Source of the DNA: Pseudidiomarina aestuarii
Lineage (GTDB): Bacteria > Pseudomonadota > Gammaproteobacteria > Enterobacterales > Alteromonadaceae
Direction: 5' to 3'
NCBI GenBank assembly: GCA_003030745.1
Contig: PYVG01000001.1
Coordinates: 1 to 64,000 of the forward strand
DNA length: 64,000 bases
The notes beneath the pieces are model-generated. The model saw only the letters and a list, made by a program, of their open reading frames with translations, searched no databases and was not told the DNA's origin. Numbering within the stretch: position 1 is the first letter of the stretch; the number at the start of each line of letters is the position of its first letter. The position numbers and the translations under genes were made by a program. Positions 1 to 7,965 of this stretch are shown here, one piece after another.

Positions 1-1
1 T

Positions 2-721
2 GGTCATCGTGCAGGTCTGGTACCTGGTGATTCAGACATTCTCGTCATTGCGCGCCAATTGCATGAGGGGAATGCCCTGGCGGGCGTTTTATTGCATGCC
101 GGTGGCTCGTATCACTGTGAAACCGATGCCGAGAAGGCTGCAGCTGCTGAAGTCGAGCGCCAAGCCGCTGTCCGCACTGCTGAATCTATACGTGCCGAGG
201 GTATGCAGGTATCTATGGTGAGTGTGGGGTCGACGCCAACGGCGCACTATGCCGAGAATCTCGAGGGTGTGACCGAAGTGCGAGCGGGCGTCTATGTTTT
301 TCAAGATCTGGTAATGGCAGGCATTCACGTCTGTGCACTGGAAGATATTGCGATTGGTGTGGTGGCAACTGTTATTGGTCATCGCCCTGATAAAGGCTGG
401 ATTCTTTGTGATGCGGGCTGGATGGCGCTGTCACGTGATCGTGGCACAGCCAAACAGGCGGTGGATCAAGGTTATGGCGTGGTAACTGCCCTTGATGGCG
501 AGGTTTATCCCGATCTTATCGTCGCCAATACCAGTCAAGAGCATGGTGTGATGATGTTACGCGAAGGCAGCGAGGCTGCATTACCCGATTTACCCATTGG
601 GACGAAAATTTGTGTGTTACCAAATCATGCCTGTGCTACCGCCAGCCAGTTTGAAGAGTATGTAGTGAGCGATGATCGCCATACACAAGCGACTCGCTGG
701 TCACGAATCAACGGTTGGTAG
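2..721 (+). CDS. DSD1-family PLP enzyme (D-serine dehydratase / D-threonine aldolase-like), 5'-truncated
   Basis: C-terminal part of a fold-type III PLP enzyme; the start lies before the window. The open frame runs from base 2 to the TAG at 719-721. The visible part ends in the family's C-terminal beta domain, where the motif NHAC near base 625 supplies the His-x-Cys pair that binds zinc in eukaryotic D-serine dehydratase (family knowledge). Such enzymes split D-serine to pyruvate and ammonia or D-3-hydroxy amino acids to glycine plus an aldehyde. The N-terminal lysine that binds PLP is outside the window, so the substrate cannot be settled. It overlaps the convergent EVE gene by 14 bases. 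Confidence 0.8.
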   Translation, partial: GHRAGLVPGDSDILVIARQLHEGNALAGVLLHAGGSYHCETDAEKAAAAEVERQAAVRTAESIRAEGMQVSMVSVGSTPTAHYAENLEGVTEVRAGVYVFQDLVMAGIHVCALEDIAIGVVATVIGHRPDKGWILCDAGWMALSRDRGTAKQAVDQGYGVVTALDGEVYPDLIVANTSQEHGVMMLREGSEAALPDLPIGTKICVLPNHACATASQFEEYVVSDDRHTQATRWSRINGW

Positions 722-1169
722 TGGAAAGGATAGCTCTATATTCATTTGCAGATAATGGCATCACGCTAAGTCGATTACCTTTGCGTACCAACGCGCAGTC
801 AGCCAACTCCGACAAGGTTTTCAGCTCTGTCAGTGGAATAATGCGAGAGAATTTGTCGACAAAGCGCAAGTCGACGGCATCCCAACGCGGTTCCGTTGGT
901 GAACTTTTTGGATCGTAGTACGCTGATTCTGGATTAAATTGTTCAGGGTCCGGATAAGCAGCACGGGTTACCTGAACGATGCCAGCTGCGCCAATGTGTT
1001 TGCAGGATGAGTGATAGAGCACTACGTGGTGACCCGGTTGCATCGTGCGCATAAAGTTGCGCGCTTGGTAATTGCGCACACCGTCCCACATGAAATCGCG
1101 CTGCGGTTCATGCGCGAAATCATCGATGCACAACTCATCCGGCTCAGTTTTCATTAACCAATGATTCAT
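708..1169 (-). CDS. EVE domain-containing protein
   Basis: A 153-residue protein, almost entirely one EVE domain of the PUA-like superfamily (Thy28/thymocyte nuclear protein 1 type). Diagnostic stretches are the opening HWLMKTEPDE, the WDGVRNYQARN segment and the later VLYHSSC strand. EVE domains bind modified bases in DNA or RNA (family knowledge); the ligand here is unknown. I chose the ATG at 1167-1169 because family members begin just before HWLMKTEP. An upstream in-frame ATG at 1214 would add 15 Phe/Tyr-rich residues encoded inside the dispersed repeat. It converges on the DSD1-type gene with a 14-base overlap and is divergent from tspO. Confidence 0.88.
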   Translation of the reverse strand: MNHWLMKTEPDELCIDDFAHEPQRDFMWDGVRNYQARNFMRTMQPGHHVVLYHSSCKHIGAAGIVQVTRAAYPDPEQFNPESAYYDPKSSPTEPRWDAVDLRFVDKFSRIIPLTELKTLSELADCALVRKGNRLSVMPLSANEYRAILSTTNR

Positions 1170-1175
1170 AAAAAC

Positions 1176-1287
1176 ATAGTAAATAGTGAATAGTGAATAG
1201 AAAACATAAAACAATGAATGGTAAACAGAATAGCTTGGACTAAACTGAAGCGAAAGTTTTTACTGTTCACTATTCACTGTTCACTAT
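1176..1287. repeat. Dispersed inverted-repeat element, copy 1 (TTCACTAT/ATAGTGAA arms)
   Basis: A left arm (1176-1204), built from iterations of ATAGTGAA/TAGTGAAT, is matched by a reverse-complementary right arm (1257-1287) made of TGTTCACTATTCACTGTTCA-type units, with about 52 bp between. A second element with the same arm vocabulary and similar size lies at 31544-31639. Both copies sit directly upstream of a plus-strand gene, just before its Shine-Dalgarno. The element fills the divergent space between the EVE gene and tspO. It resembles a small REP- or MITE-like palindromic repeat; no transposase is nearby. Confidence 0.7.
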
Positions 1288-1302
1288 CTCTCGGAGTAAA
1301 GC

Positions 1303-1791
1303 ATGTCGTTAGCGAAGCAAGTAGGTGGTTTGTTTGGATGGCTCGCGCTGTCGTATTTAGTTGCCTTTGTCGGCGGTATCGGTTCAGCCAATGCCCCAGT
1401 ATTTTATCGCGAGCTAATGTTGCCTGACTGGGCACCTGCAGCATGGTTGTTTGGCCCGGTATGGGCAGCGCTTTATACGCTAATGGGTATAGCCGCTTGG
1501 TTGATTTGGCGTGAGTATGGGTTTTCCGGTGTCGCTACCAGACCTTTGAAAATCAACTTTATTCAGCTTGGCCTCAATGCATTGTGGAGTTGGCTATTTT
1601 TCGCTTGGTATCTCGGAGCGATTAGCTATATCGAAATTATGCTTCTTTGGGGCACGATACTCATTACTATTGCGGCTTATTGGCGGGTGAACCGCGCGGC
1701 TGCGATTCTATTGACCCCGTATTTGTTGTGGGTGACCTTTGCCGCGGCATTGAACTACAGCATCTGGCAGCTAAATCCAGGCGTTCTCTGA
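1303..1791 (+). CDS. TspO/MBR family tryptophan-rich sensory protein
   Basis: A 162-residue integral membrane protein with five predicted helices and many tryptophans, as expected of TspO (typically 155-165 residues). Signature segments are PDWAPAAWLFGPVWAALYT (loop and TM2), NALWSWLFF (TM3) and WQLNP at the C-terminus. TspO binds tetrapyrroles and, in purple bacteria, tunes pigment gene expression under oxygen or light; in non-phototrophs it is linked to porphyrin turnover and stress (family knowledge). The start ATG follows CGGAGTAAAGC. It stands alone, tail to tail with ohrR four bases away, and the dispersed repeat occupies its promoter area. Confidence 0.93.
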   Translation: MSLAKQVGGLFGWLALSYLVAFVGGIGSANAPVFYRELMLPDWAPAAWLFGPVWAALYTLMGIAAWLIWREYGFSGVATRPLKINFIQLGLNALWSWLFFAWYLGAISYIEIMLLWGTILITIAAYWRVNRAAAILLTPYLLWVTFAAALNYSIWQLNPGVL

Positions 1792-1795
1792 CAAG

Positions 1796-2266
1796 CTATT
1801 TCATTCGAGCGGTTCGCTGTGACGCATACTCAGCGTCAGTAAAGCCAAGCTTCAATTGGTGAGAGAGTTCTCGCATGTATGCAATTTGCTCATCAGTGAG
1901 TGCCATTTGGCAGCGCATCTGATCGGCAACACCGCTCATACGACGCTCTAGATCTGCGCCATTTTGGGTCAATTCAACAAATTTGACGCGATCATCATTC
2001 TGGCACGCGATGCGTTGCAGCAGACCCTTGTCCTCTAGTTTGCGCACTAAAGGCGTTAGCGTGCCCGAGTCAAATTGGGTTTCGGCTGACAAATTTCCCA
2101 TTCGCATTTTACCGCCATGCCATAGCGCGAGCATGACCACGTATTGTGCATAGGTCAGCCCGAAGGGTTCGAGTATGGGACGATACATTCGGGTGATAGA
2201 GTTTGCTGCGCAATACATAGCGAAACAGAGTTGTTCGTTGAGCGGCAATGTCACTCGAGAAGTCAT
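1796..2266 (-). CDS. ohrR: MarR-family organic-peroxide sensor OhrR
   Basis: A 156-residue MarR-type repressor with the OhrR hallmark: a reactive cysteine near the N-terminus in QLCFAMY (Cys14 of this start), followed by the winged helix (SGTLTPLVRKLEDKGLL recognition region) and the DDRVKFVELT wing. Peroxide oxidation of the N-terminal cysteine releases OhrR from DNA and derepresses ohr (family knowledge). Two in-frame ATGs lie at 2272 and 2266. The second is preferred because AAGGAAAGGA ends immediately before the first ATG, giving proper spacing only for the second. It is divergent from ohr, the standard arrangement. Confidence 0.93.
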   Translation of the reverse strand: MTSRVTLPLNEQLCFAMYCAANSITRMYRPILEPFGLTYAQYVVMLALWHGGKMRMGNLSAETQFDSGTLTPLVRKLEDKGLLQRIACQNDDRVKFVELTQNGADLERRMSGVADQMRCQMALTDEQIAYMRELSHQLKLGFTDAEYASQRTARMK

Positions 2267-2291
2267 TAGCATTCCTTTCCTTAAGTCTTAT

Positions 2292-2307
2292 TTTAGTATT
2301 CACTAAA
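2292..2307. promoter_or_regulatory. Candidate OhrR operator
   Basis: A 6-4-6 inverted repeat, TTTAGT then four bases then ACTAAA, 20 bp upstream of the ohrR start and inside the ohrR-ohr divergent spacer. Its size and dyad symmetry suit a MarR dimer. The sequence does not match the published OhrR sites I can recall, so the assignment rests on position and symmetry. Confidence 0.4.
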
Positions 2308-2356
2308 GTGTAACCAAACGTAAAGACCTTTTTTGCTTATTAAATACACTGATTAC

Positions 2357-2368
2357 CTTGCATGCAAG
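2357..2368. promoter_or_regulatory. Perfect 12-bp palindrome upstream of ohr
   Basis: CTTGCATGCAAG is a perfect palindrome 64 bp upstream of the ohr start. It may be a second OhrR contact or unrelated. Stray in-frame ATG codons in this stretch extend the ohr frame upstream but lack ribosome-binding sites. Confidence 0.25.
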
Positions 2369-2432
2369 AGTTTATCTGCTAAGGTTAATGCATCGTTTGA
2401 TTTTCAATTTGCTTATTTACAGGAGTAACCAG

Positions 2433-2855
2433 ATGGAAGCACTTTATACTGCCTCAGTAACCTCAACCGGCGGCCGCGAGGGTCGTGCGCAATCAGATGA
2501 CGGTTTACTTGATGTAAAACTAGCACCACCGAAAGAGCTCGGCGGACCAGGTGGCGCAACGAATCCAGAGCAGTTATTCGCTGCGGGGTATTCAGCTTGT
2601 TTCCTCGGTGCGTTAAAACACGTTGCAGGACAAGAAAAAGCTAAGTTGCCCGATGGCTTAAAGCTCACCGCGAATGTCGGTATCGGCAAACGTGAAGGTG
2701 GCTTCCAAATTGCCGTTGACCTGCATGTTTACTTACCAGGCATGGCTGATGACCAAGCACAAACGTTAGTCGAAAAGGCCAACGAAGTGTGTCCATACAG
2801 CCACGCCACTAAAGGCAATATTGACGTCAATCGTCACGTTCATACCGAAGACTGA
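2433..2855 (+). CDS. ohr: Organic hydroperoxide resistance protein Ohr
   Basis: A 140-residue thiol peroxidase of the Ohr/OsmC superfamily that reduces organic and lipid hydroperoxides using lipoylated protein partners (family knowledge). Both catalytic cysteines are present: Cys56 in YSACFLGAL and Cys120 in VCPYSHATKGNI. The Arg18 region GGREGRAQSDDG matches the active-site arginine loop. Start at ATG 2433 gives the usual N-terminus (YTASVTSTGGR) and follows AGGAGTAACCAG. An upstream extension to 2358 is unlikely. It is divergent from its regulator ohrR and ends in a hairpin shared with sbtA. Confidence 0.96.
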   Translation: MEALYTASVTSTGGREGRAQSDDGLLDVKLAPPKELGGPGGATNPEQLFAAGYSACFLGALKHVAGQEKAKLPDGLKLTANVGIGKREGGFQIAVDLHVYLPGMADDQAQTLVEKANEVCPYSHATKGNIDVNRHVHTED

Positions 2856-2873
2856 GCGGCATTAACCGCTCAG
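2852..2873. terminator. Hairpin between convergent ohr and sbtA
   Basis: CTGAGCGG (2852-2859) pairs with CCGCTCAG (2866-2873) around a six-base loop. The stem contains the ohr stop codon and spans the sbtA stop. There is no clear U-tract on either side, so it is a hairpin that may slow polymerase or protect 3' ends rather than a classic intrinsic terminator. Confidence 0.45.
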
Positions 2874-3800
2874 CCACTTGGTCAATAGTGGTAGTTGTAT
2901 GAGCACATTGACTGGGAATGTAACGCCCAAAGAAGCCAACATAGCCAAGCCTATGTCGGCTTTTTTTATGGCCGCACGAATAGCTGCTGGCGCGGCGATA
3001 TAGGATGCACTGGCAGTCAATGCGCCGAGCACGAGCACACTTCCAAGCGGGAGTTCTAGCCATAGGCCGAGTCCAATACCGAGCCAGCTGAGTGCAAACG
3101 GTGCGAGAGCCGCGAACAGAATAAGTCGCCAATGCTGTAGTGGCAGCGGCGTGCAAATACGTGCGGTACACAAACCCATTTCCAAAAGGAAGAGTGCGAG
3201 CAGCACTTTAAACCCATCAATGACAATTCCTTCAATAGGTGCCAGCCCTTTCGGTCCGTATAGTGCGCCTATGATGACGCCACCTAACAGCAGAATAACG
3301 CCGCGACTGGTTAAGGCTTCAACCCATACTGACCAGAGTGAGGTCGACTCTGTGCTTTGTTGTTGCTGACGATGTTGATAGTAAGCGAGCATAAGGATAA
3401 TTGCGGGTAGCTCTAAGATCACCAAGTACAGTGTGGTATCACCGGCCAGCGGTAATCCAGCGGTTTCAGCTAATGCCCACGCAACTGCAAAGGTACCTGC
3501 GCTGACTGATCCGTAATGCGCTGCAATACTGGCAGCGTTTTCAGAATTTAGCTGTACGACTCTACTGAGGATGGGATAGACCAATATCGGAATAATAATC
3601 CCGAGTAACGCAATCAGTCCGAGATGACTCAATTGAATCGAATCACCGCTACCGTGTAACGAGAGTCCGCCTTTAATACCGATACTTAGCATCAATAAAA
3701 TAGTCAAAATATCATAGACGGATGCAGGCACTTTTAGGTCAGATTTGAGCACTCCTGCTACAAGACCTAAAGCAAAGAAAGCTATTACAATATCTGGCAT
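2862..3800 (-). CDS. SbtA-type sodium-dependent bicarbonate permease
   Basis: A 312-residue polytopic membrane protein with about ten hydrophobic segments, of the SbtA (DUF897) family. Characteristic motifs are HYGSVSAGTFAVA after the fourth or fifth helix and the mirrored LTASASYIAAPAAIR late in the protein, which in SbtA form the bicarbonate and sodium site. In cyanobacteria SbtA imports bicarbonate; in heterotrophs it likely feeds carboxylation reactions (inference). No SbtB (PII-like) gene is adjacent. It is divergent from a LysR-type gene whose closest functional relatives include the CO2-responsive CmpR/CcmR/CbbR regulators, which supports a carbon-supply role. Confidence 0.85.
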   Translation of the reverse strand: MPDIVIAFFALGLVAGVLKSDLKVPASVYDILTILLMLSIGIKGGLSLHGSGDSIQLSHLGLIALLGIIIPILVYPILSRVVQLNSENAASIAAHYGSVSAGTFAVAWALAETAGLPLAGDTTLYLVILELPAIILMLAYYQHRQQQQSTESTSLWSVWVEALTSRGVILLLGGVIIGALYGPKGLAPIEGIVIDGFKVLLALFLLEMGLCTARICTPLPLQHWRLILFAALAPFALSWLGIGLGLWLELPLGSVLVLGALTASASYIAAPAAIRAAIKKADIGLAMLASLGVTFPVNVLIQLPLLTKWLSG

Positions 3801-3913
3801 TTCTTTTCCCTCGATAAAGTCGTAAGTGAATGAAGCGGCGTGATTATGCGTGAATAGATCTATATTTAATAATTAATATTAATGTGGTTAACTATAGGTA
3901 ATTATCTATATAG
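3801..3913. promoter_or_regulatory. AT-rich divergent promoter region, sbtA / lysR
   Basis: The 113-bp spacer is strongly AT-rich in its second half and contains the perfect palindrome ATTAATATTAAT at 3872-3883 and CTATATAG near 3904. LysR regulators next to a divergent target usually bind AT-rich dyads in such spacers, so these are the best candidate sites. The exact operator and start points cannot be fixed by eye. Confidence 0.4.
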
Positions 3914-4852
3914 GTGTTGAACGTGGATAGTCGGCGAATTAATTTTCGATTGCTGCAAGTGTTTCGTACAGTGGTGCAAGCGGGCTCCATATCGCAAGCT
4001 GCTCGGCAGTTACACCTGACCCAGCCCACCGTGTCACTACAACTGAAATCTTTGAGTGATATTGTTGGTGAGCCGTTGCTTGAGAGTCATCGTGAAGGCA
4101 TTACGATGACTCCCGCAGGCGAATATTTTTACCAAGCGGCCGGTGATGCGCTCGGTCGGTTCGATGATCTTGAGCTGCAATTGCAGCGCTATCGGGGTGG
4201 TGAAACGGGTAAACTCAGCATCGGCTTGGTGACCACCGCCAAGTACTTGGTGGCGCAACTGCTGAGTAGCTTTGCCGAGCAATTTCCCGATATTGAAGTG
4301 ATCCTCAACATTGGGAACCGCGGTACCGTATTACAACGATTTGCTGAGCAGGCTGATGATCTGTATTGGTTCAGTCATCCGCCCACAGGGGCCGATGTTG
4401 AAGCTGAACCGATGGTGAGAAATCCATTGCAGCTGATTGCACCGCCGAATCATTGGGCCGCAGGGAAAACTATTACCTTTCCGGAACTGCATGGCGAGCG
4501 CTTTTTGATCCGTGAGCCGGGCTCTGCAACGCGAATGTTGTTTGAAGCATGGTTAAGTAGTCAGGGCTATGGATTGCAGCAAACCATGCAAATTGAAAGT
4601 AATGAGGCCATTCGTCTTGGTGTGGCGAGCGGGCTCGGGCTTGCGGTGATATCCGAGCATCCGTTAGCGCATGGAGCAGAGCACGTCACAACGTTATCGA
4701 TGCGCGGGTTTCCCTTGCAGAGCTATTGGTATTTGGTACGCCATCGCGAGCGTTACGAAAGTTATGCAGCGCACACCTTTGTCAGCCATGTGCGCGAAAG
4801 GCTACCTCAAGTTATTGAACCGCGCTGGCTGCTACCTAAAACGGAGGCATGA
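3914..4852 (+). CDS. LysR-family transcriptional regulator (CbbR/CmpR-like)
   Basis: A 312-residue LysR regulator: an N-terminal winged helix-turn-helix (residues about 8-66, motif SQAARQLHLTQPTVS) and a two-lobed substrate-binding domain from about residue 95. Divergence from the SbtA-type gene suggests that it controls bicarbonate import, as CmpR/CcmR do in cyanobacteria (inference from context). The GTG at 3914 follows a weak TATAGG; an alternative in-frame GTG is at 3923. Its last codons overlap the following permease start (ATGATG), so the two are probably translationally coupled. Confidence 0.87.
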   Translation: MLNVDSRRINFRLLQVFRTVVQAGSISQAARQLHLTQPTVSLQLKSLSDIVGEPLLESHREGITMTPAGEYFYQAAGDALGRFDDLELQLQRYRGGETGKLSIGLVTTAKYLVAQLLSSFAEQFPDIEVILNIGNRGTVLQRFAEQADDLYWFSHPPTGADVEAEPMVRNPLQLIAPPNHWAAGKTITFPELHGERFLIREPGSATRMLFEAWLSSQGYGLQQTMQIESNEAIRLGVASGLGLAVISEHPLAHGAEHVTTLSMRGFPLQSYWYLVRHRERYESYAAHTFVSHVRERLPQVIEPRWLLPKTEA

Positions 4853-6117
4853 TGGAACATTCGAAGTTACAGCGGACGACAGGGTTGCCCGGTGCAGTTC
4901 TCCTTGGCCTTGGCTCGATTGTTGGCACTGGTGCCTTTGTGAGCATTGGTTTTGGTGCAGAAATAGCGGGTAGCTATTTAGTATGGGCTATTGCCCTAGC
5001 GGCAATAGTAGCGGCTTGTAATGGTCTATCGAGCGCTCAACTGGCTGCCATCCATCCAGTCAGCGGCGGTACCTACGAATATGGCTATCGGTTTCTGAAT
5101 CACGACCTCGGCTTTACGGCAGGCTGGTTATTCGTGTTGGCAAAAAGTGCGTCTGCCGCCACCGCCGCTTTGGCTATCGGAACCACCGTAGCGAATGCGT
5201 TTGGTTGGTCTGGCTATGCTGAAATTGGATTAAGCATTGCTGTATTAGCAGCTTTGACGGCGCTCGTCATGGGCGGTTTGAAGCGTTCGAATCGAGCGAA
5301 CGCAGTGCTGGTTGCTATTGCGATTGCAGCTTTAGTTCTCTTTATTGGCTATAGCTACACCTTGGAGCCGGTAACGGCCGCACTTGATGCTGCACAAGAG
5401 CCGCAACAATGGAGTGATGTTCTCGCTGCTGCTGCACTATTGTTCGTTGCTTACACCGGCTATGGGCGCATAGCCACCATGGGTGAAGAGGTCACTGAGC
5501 CGCGCCATACTATTCCTCGCGCTATTACCACGACTGTACTTGTAGTGACTATTTTGTACCTGTTTATAGGTGTGGCATTACTCAATTTCCCGTTGGGTAC
5601 AGCGGACAGTTTAGTGCTCGCTGATTTAGCAAAAGCCCAGCAAGCGCCTACCTGGCTCTACTCTGCTATTGCAATAGGTGCAGTAGTCGCAATGGCTGGC
5701 GTGGTGTTGAACTTACTTCTTGGTGTATCACGAGTTGTTTTAGCGATGGCGCGTCGAAAAGACCTTCCTGGTTCATTATCGAATTTAAACGCAGAGCGAA
5801 CTTCAGCACCTGCCGCTATTTTGTTTAGCGCTGCAGTGATGTTAGTGCTGGTTCTTATTGGTGACTTACAAATTGCGTGGTCATTCAGCGCATTTACCGT
5901 ATTGGTGTATTACAGTTTGACGAATCTAGCTGCGCTACAAGTGAATGCTGATTTACGCTTTATTCCACGGTGGATTTCTATTCTTGGCCTACTCTCTTGC
6001 TTATCACTGGCAGCATTCGTCGAGCTAACAGTGTTGGGTTATGGTATTGGCCTCATCGTAATTGGTTTGATTTGGCATCGTATTCGGCGCAGCTCAGCTG
6101 CTACTTCTGAGGAATAA
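4849..6117 (+). CDS. APC-superfamily amino acid permease
   Basis: A 422-residue permease with about 12 hydrophobic helices. The opening GLPGAVLLGLGSIVGTGAFVSIG is the TM1 glycine-rich loop of APC transporters, and YTGYGRIATMGEEVTEPRHTIPRAI matches the TM6-7 region (AYxGxxxxxxxxEExxNPxRxIP). The substrate is not readable from sequence. The start overlaps the LysR stop codon; ATG at 4849 and 4852 are both possible. Genetic coupling to the regulator suggests that the permease is co-expressed with it. DUF1543 follows after three bases. Confidence 0.85.
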   Translation: MMEHSKLQRTTGLPGAVLLGLGSIVGTGAFVSIGFGAEIAGSYLVWAIALAAIVAACNGLSSAQLAAIHPVSGGTYEYGYRFLNHDLGFTAGWLFVLAKSASAATAALAIGTTVANAFGWSGYAEIGLSIAVLAALTALVMGGLKRSNRANAVLVAIAIAALVLFIGYSYTLEPVTAALDAAQEPQQWSDVLAAAALLFVAYTGYGRIATMGEEVTEPRHTIPRAITTTVLVVTILYLFIGVALLNFPLGTADSLVLADLAKAQQAPTWLYSAIAIGAVVAMAGVVLNLLLGVSRVVLAMARRKDLPGSLSNLNAERTSAPAAILFSAAVMLVLVLIGDLQIAWSFSAFTVLVYYSLTNLAALQVNADLRFIPRWISILGLLSCLSLAAFVELTVLGYGIGLIVIGLIWHRIRRSSAATSEE

Positions 6118-6120
6118 ATC

Positions 6121-6633
6121 ATGCAGTTGTATTTGGTCTATGTTGGCGGTACCGCGCCGAAGGCAAACATTGAATTGCACGATGTACGTTTTGTCGTCGG
6201 CGAATCGATTGAGGCGACTTTCCCGCAGTTGCGGCAGCAGTGGTTTGGTAGTCAGCAGGGTATTCACATGGATAGCTTTATGCAGATCCACCACATTGAC
6301 GGTTATCGCGTGGAGCTTAGTCGCGAACCTGTGCAGCAATCGAAGAAGCTCTATTTCGTTAACTATGGCGGCTACTATCCAGGCCGTATCGCGGAGTTTC
6401 ACGACTTTACTTTGGTAGTCGCTCAGTCTGCTGATGAAGCCAAACAATTGGGTAAAGCCAGCGTGCAAAAGCAAGGCTTGGCTAAGGCGCTGGAGTTTCA
6501 CAAAGATGACCTACTGGAGGTCGATGACTGTCTGCAGATCGACCTACTCGACGGTTGGTATATTCGACTGGTACATGATGGCGGCTCGCAGCACTTAGAG
6601 CCCGATTGGATGGGCTACCGGCCGCTGCCATAG
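6121..6633 (+). CDS. DUF1543 protein with internal duplication
   Basis: A 170-residue soluble protein made of two similar halves. Residues about 3-62 (LYLVYVGGTAP...HIDGYRVEL) and 78-159 (LYFVNYGGYYPGR...LLDGWYIRL) share the pattern LY-V-YGG, ELHD/EFHD, a V-dense strand and a closing DGY/W-R-L. This is the DUF1543 fold in tandem. Function is unknown; no catalytic motif is visible. It lies three bases after the APC permease and is probably the last gene of the lysR-permease unit. It ends 19 bases before the convergent dGTPase. Confidence 0.8.
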   Translation: MQLYLVYVGGTAPKANIELHDVRFVVGESIEATFPQLRQQWFGSQQGIHMDSFMQIHHIDGYRVELSREPVQQSKKLYFVNYGGYYPGRIAEFHDFTLVVAQSADEAKQLGKASVQKQGLAKALEFHKDDLLEVDDCLQIDLLDGWYIRLVHDGGSQHLEPDWMGYRPLP

Positions 6634-6652
6634 TCATTTCACCGCAGTTGCA

Positions 6653-7942
6653 CTAGGTCAGGAACAAGTTGCGATACATGCGCTCAGCATAATCGTCGGT
6701 CATGCCTGCAATGTAGTCACAAAGAATCCGATCCGCGGCTGCAGCACCTTGGTTATCCATTGCTGCACGCCAGCGACCTCGAGTATTGCGAGGTAGCAAT
6801 CTCTCAGGCTCGGTATGAAATGCTGCAAATAAATCGAGCAGCATATTCTGACTCCGCCAGCGCAACTGCTGAATCGACGGCTGATTAATCACATGTTCGA
6901 ATACCACTGCCTTGAGGCTGTTCAGTAGTAAACGCTCACTCTCTGGCAAGGTTGCATTGTAGCGAATCAATGGTTCTTCGGCCTCAGGTAACACCACTTC
7001 TAGGCGCACCGCAGTCACAAAGATATTCACCAAGGCACCAATCGCATTTTTCCGCTCATGATGAGCGCGTGCGAAGAGCTGCCGGCCCAGTTTATGCATC
7101 AAAGTTGCCAGTTCTGGTTCGAGGTGATCGACTACAGAGTCCATATGCTGATGCCATTGCTTTTCATTCAAAGTGCCAGTAACGACTGCGTCTTCTAAGT
7201 CGTGAACGCCATAAGCAATATCGTCAGCAAGTTCCATCATCGATGCATCGAGCGCCTTATGACGTGATTTCTGCCACGGCGCTTTGGTGAGTGTATCGAC
7301 TTGCTGAAATAAATTTCGGTCTGCCGCTGACAGTGGCTCCAACACCCAATCCAGCAGGTCGGCGTCACAGGCAAACAGTGCTTTCGCCGGTTTCCATTGG
7401 GACAAGCTACCTGGCTTATCGTGCTCTGAAGGTTGCGGTAGTTCCGGCATCAATACGGGGTATTTCAATAAGCCTAGCAGCGAGCGCCGAGTCAAATCCA
7501 TGCCATGTTCAGGATGATAAGCTTCGAGCTTGCCGACAATCCGAAAGGTTTGGCCGTTGCCTTCAAAACCACCTGACGCCAGCATCTTGTAATTCAGTGC
7601 CGTTTCGCCACCATGACCAAAAGGTGGATGACCAATGTCATGGGCAAGACACAAGGTTTCCATCAAATTCAAATCAGGTAGCAATTCTCGCTCTTTAGCG
7701 CTGCAAACATGCTGCAATTGATTAATCAATGACGAGCCAATTTGCGACGCTTCTAACGAATGGGTGAGGCGAGTTCGATAAAAATCGTTTTCACCGACAT
7801 TCATGATCTGCGTTTTGGATTGTAAGCGCCGAAAGGCAGCTGAGTGCAGCACTCGAGCGCGATCACGCTGCCACGCATTGCGCAAATCACCGGGACGTTG
7901 TAGCGGGGCATTAGAACGGCGTGCTTGCCAGTGCTCGGTCAT
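6653..7942 (-). CDS. dGTPase family protein (deoxyguanosinetriphosphate triphosphohydrolase-like)
   Basis: A 429-residue HD-superfamily enzyme. The metal site is complete: His61 (LTHSLEAS), His101-Asp102 (AHDIGHPPFGHGGE) and an aspartate near 241 (MELADDIAYGVHD). These enzymes hydrolyse dNTPs, preferring dGTP in E. coli Dgt, to the nucleoside and inorganic triphosphate; they control dNTP pools and can deter phage (family knowledge). Length and motifs fit the dGTPase-like subgroup 2 rather than E. coli Dgt (about 505 residues). It is the last gene of a minus-strand series with a methyltransferase (23-base gap), a GGDEF protein and yajQ. Confidence 0.9.
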   Translation of the reverse strand: MTEHWQARRSNAPLQRPGDLRNAWQRDRARVLHSAAFRRLQSKTQIMNVGENDFYRTRLTHSLEASQIGSSLINQLQHVCSAKERELLPDLNLMETLCLAHDIGHPPFGHGGETALNYKMLASGGFEGNGQTFRIVGKLEAYHPEHGMDLTRRSLLGLLKYPVLMPELPQPSEHDKPGSLSQWKPAKALFACDADLLDWVLEPLSAADRNLFQQVDTLTKAPWQKSRHKALDASMMELADDIAYGVHDLEDAVVTGTLNEKQWHQHMDSVVDHLEPELATLMHKLGRQLFARAHHERKNAIGALVNIFVTAVRLEVVLPEAEEPLIRYNATLPESERLLLNSLKAVVFEHVINQPSIQQLRWRSQNMLLDLFAAFHTEPERLLPRNTRGRWRAAMDNQGAAAADRILCDYIAGMTDDYAERMYRNLFLT

Positions 7943-7965
7943 GCGAACTTACCTTTTTCGATCAA

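Noticed and set aside
2358..2432. Upstream extension of ohr by 25 codons
   Set aside because: It covers the regulatory palindromes, adds a non-family hydrophobic tail and lacks a ribosome-binding site; ATG 2433 has AGGAG at the correct distance.
7291..7698. A 135-codon plus-strand frame opposite the dGTPase
   Set aside because: It is antisense to the HD metal-binding region; it shows no signal peptide, domain or start signal.
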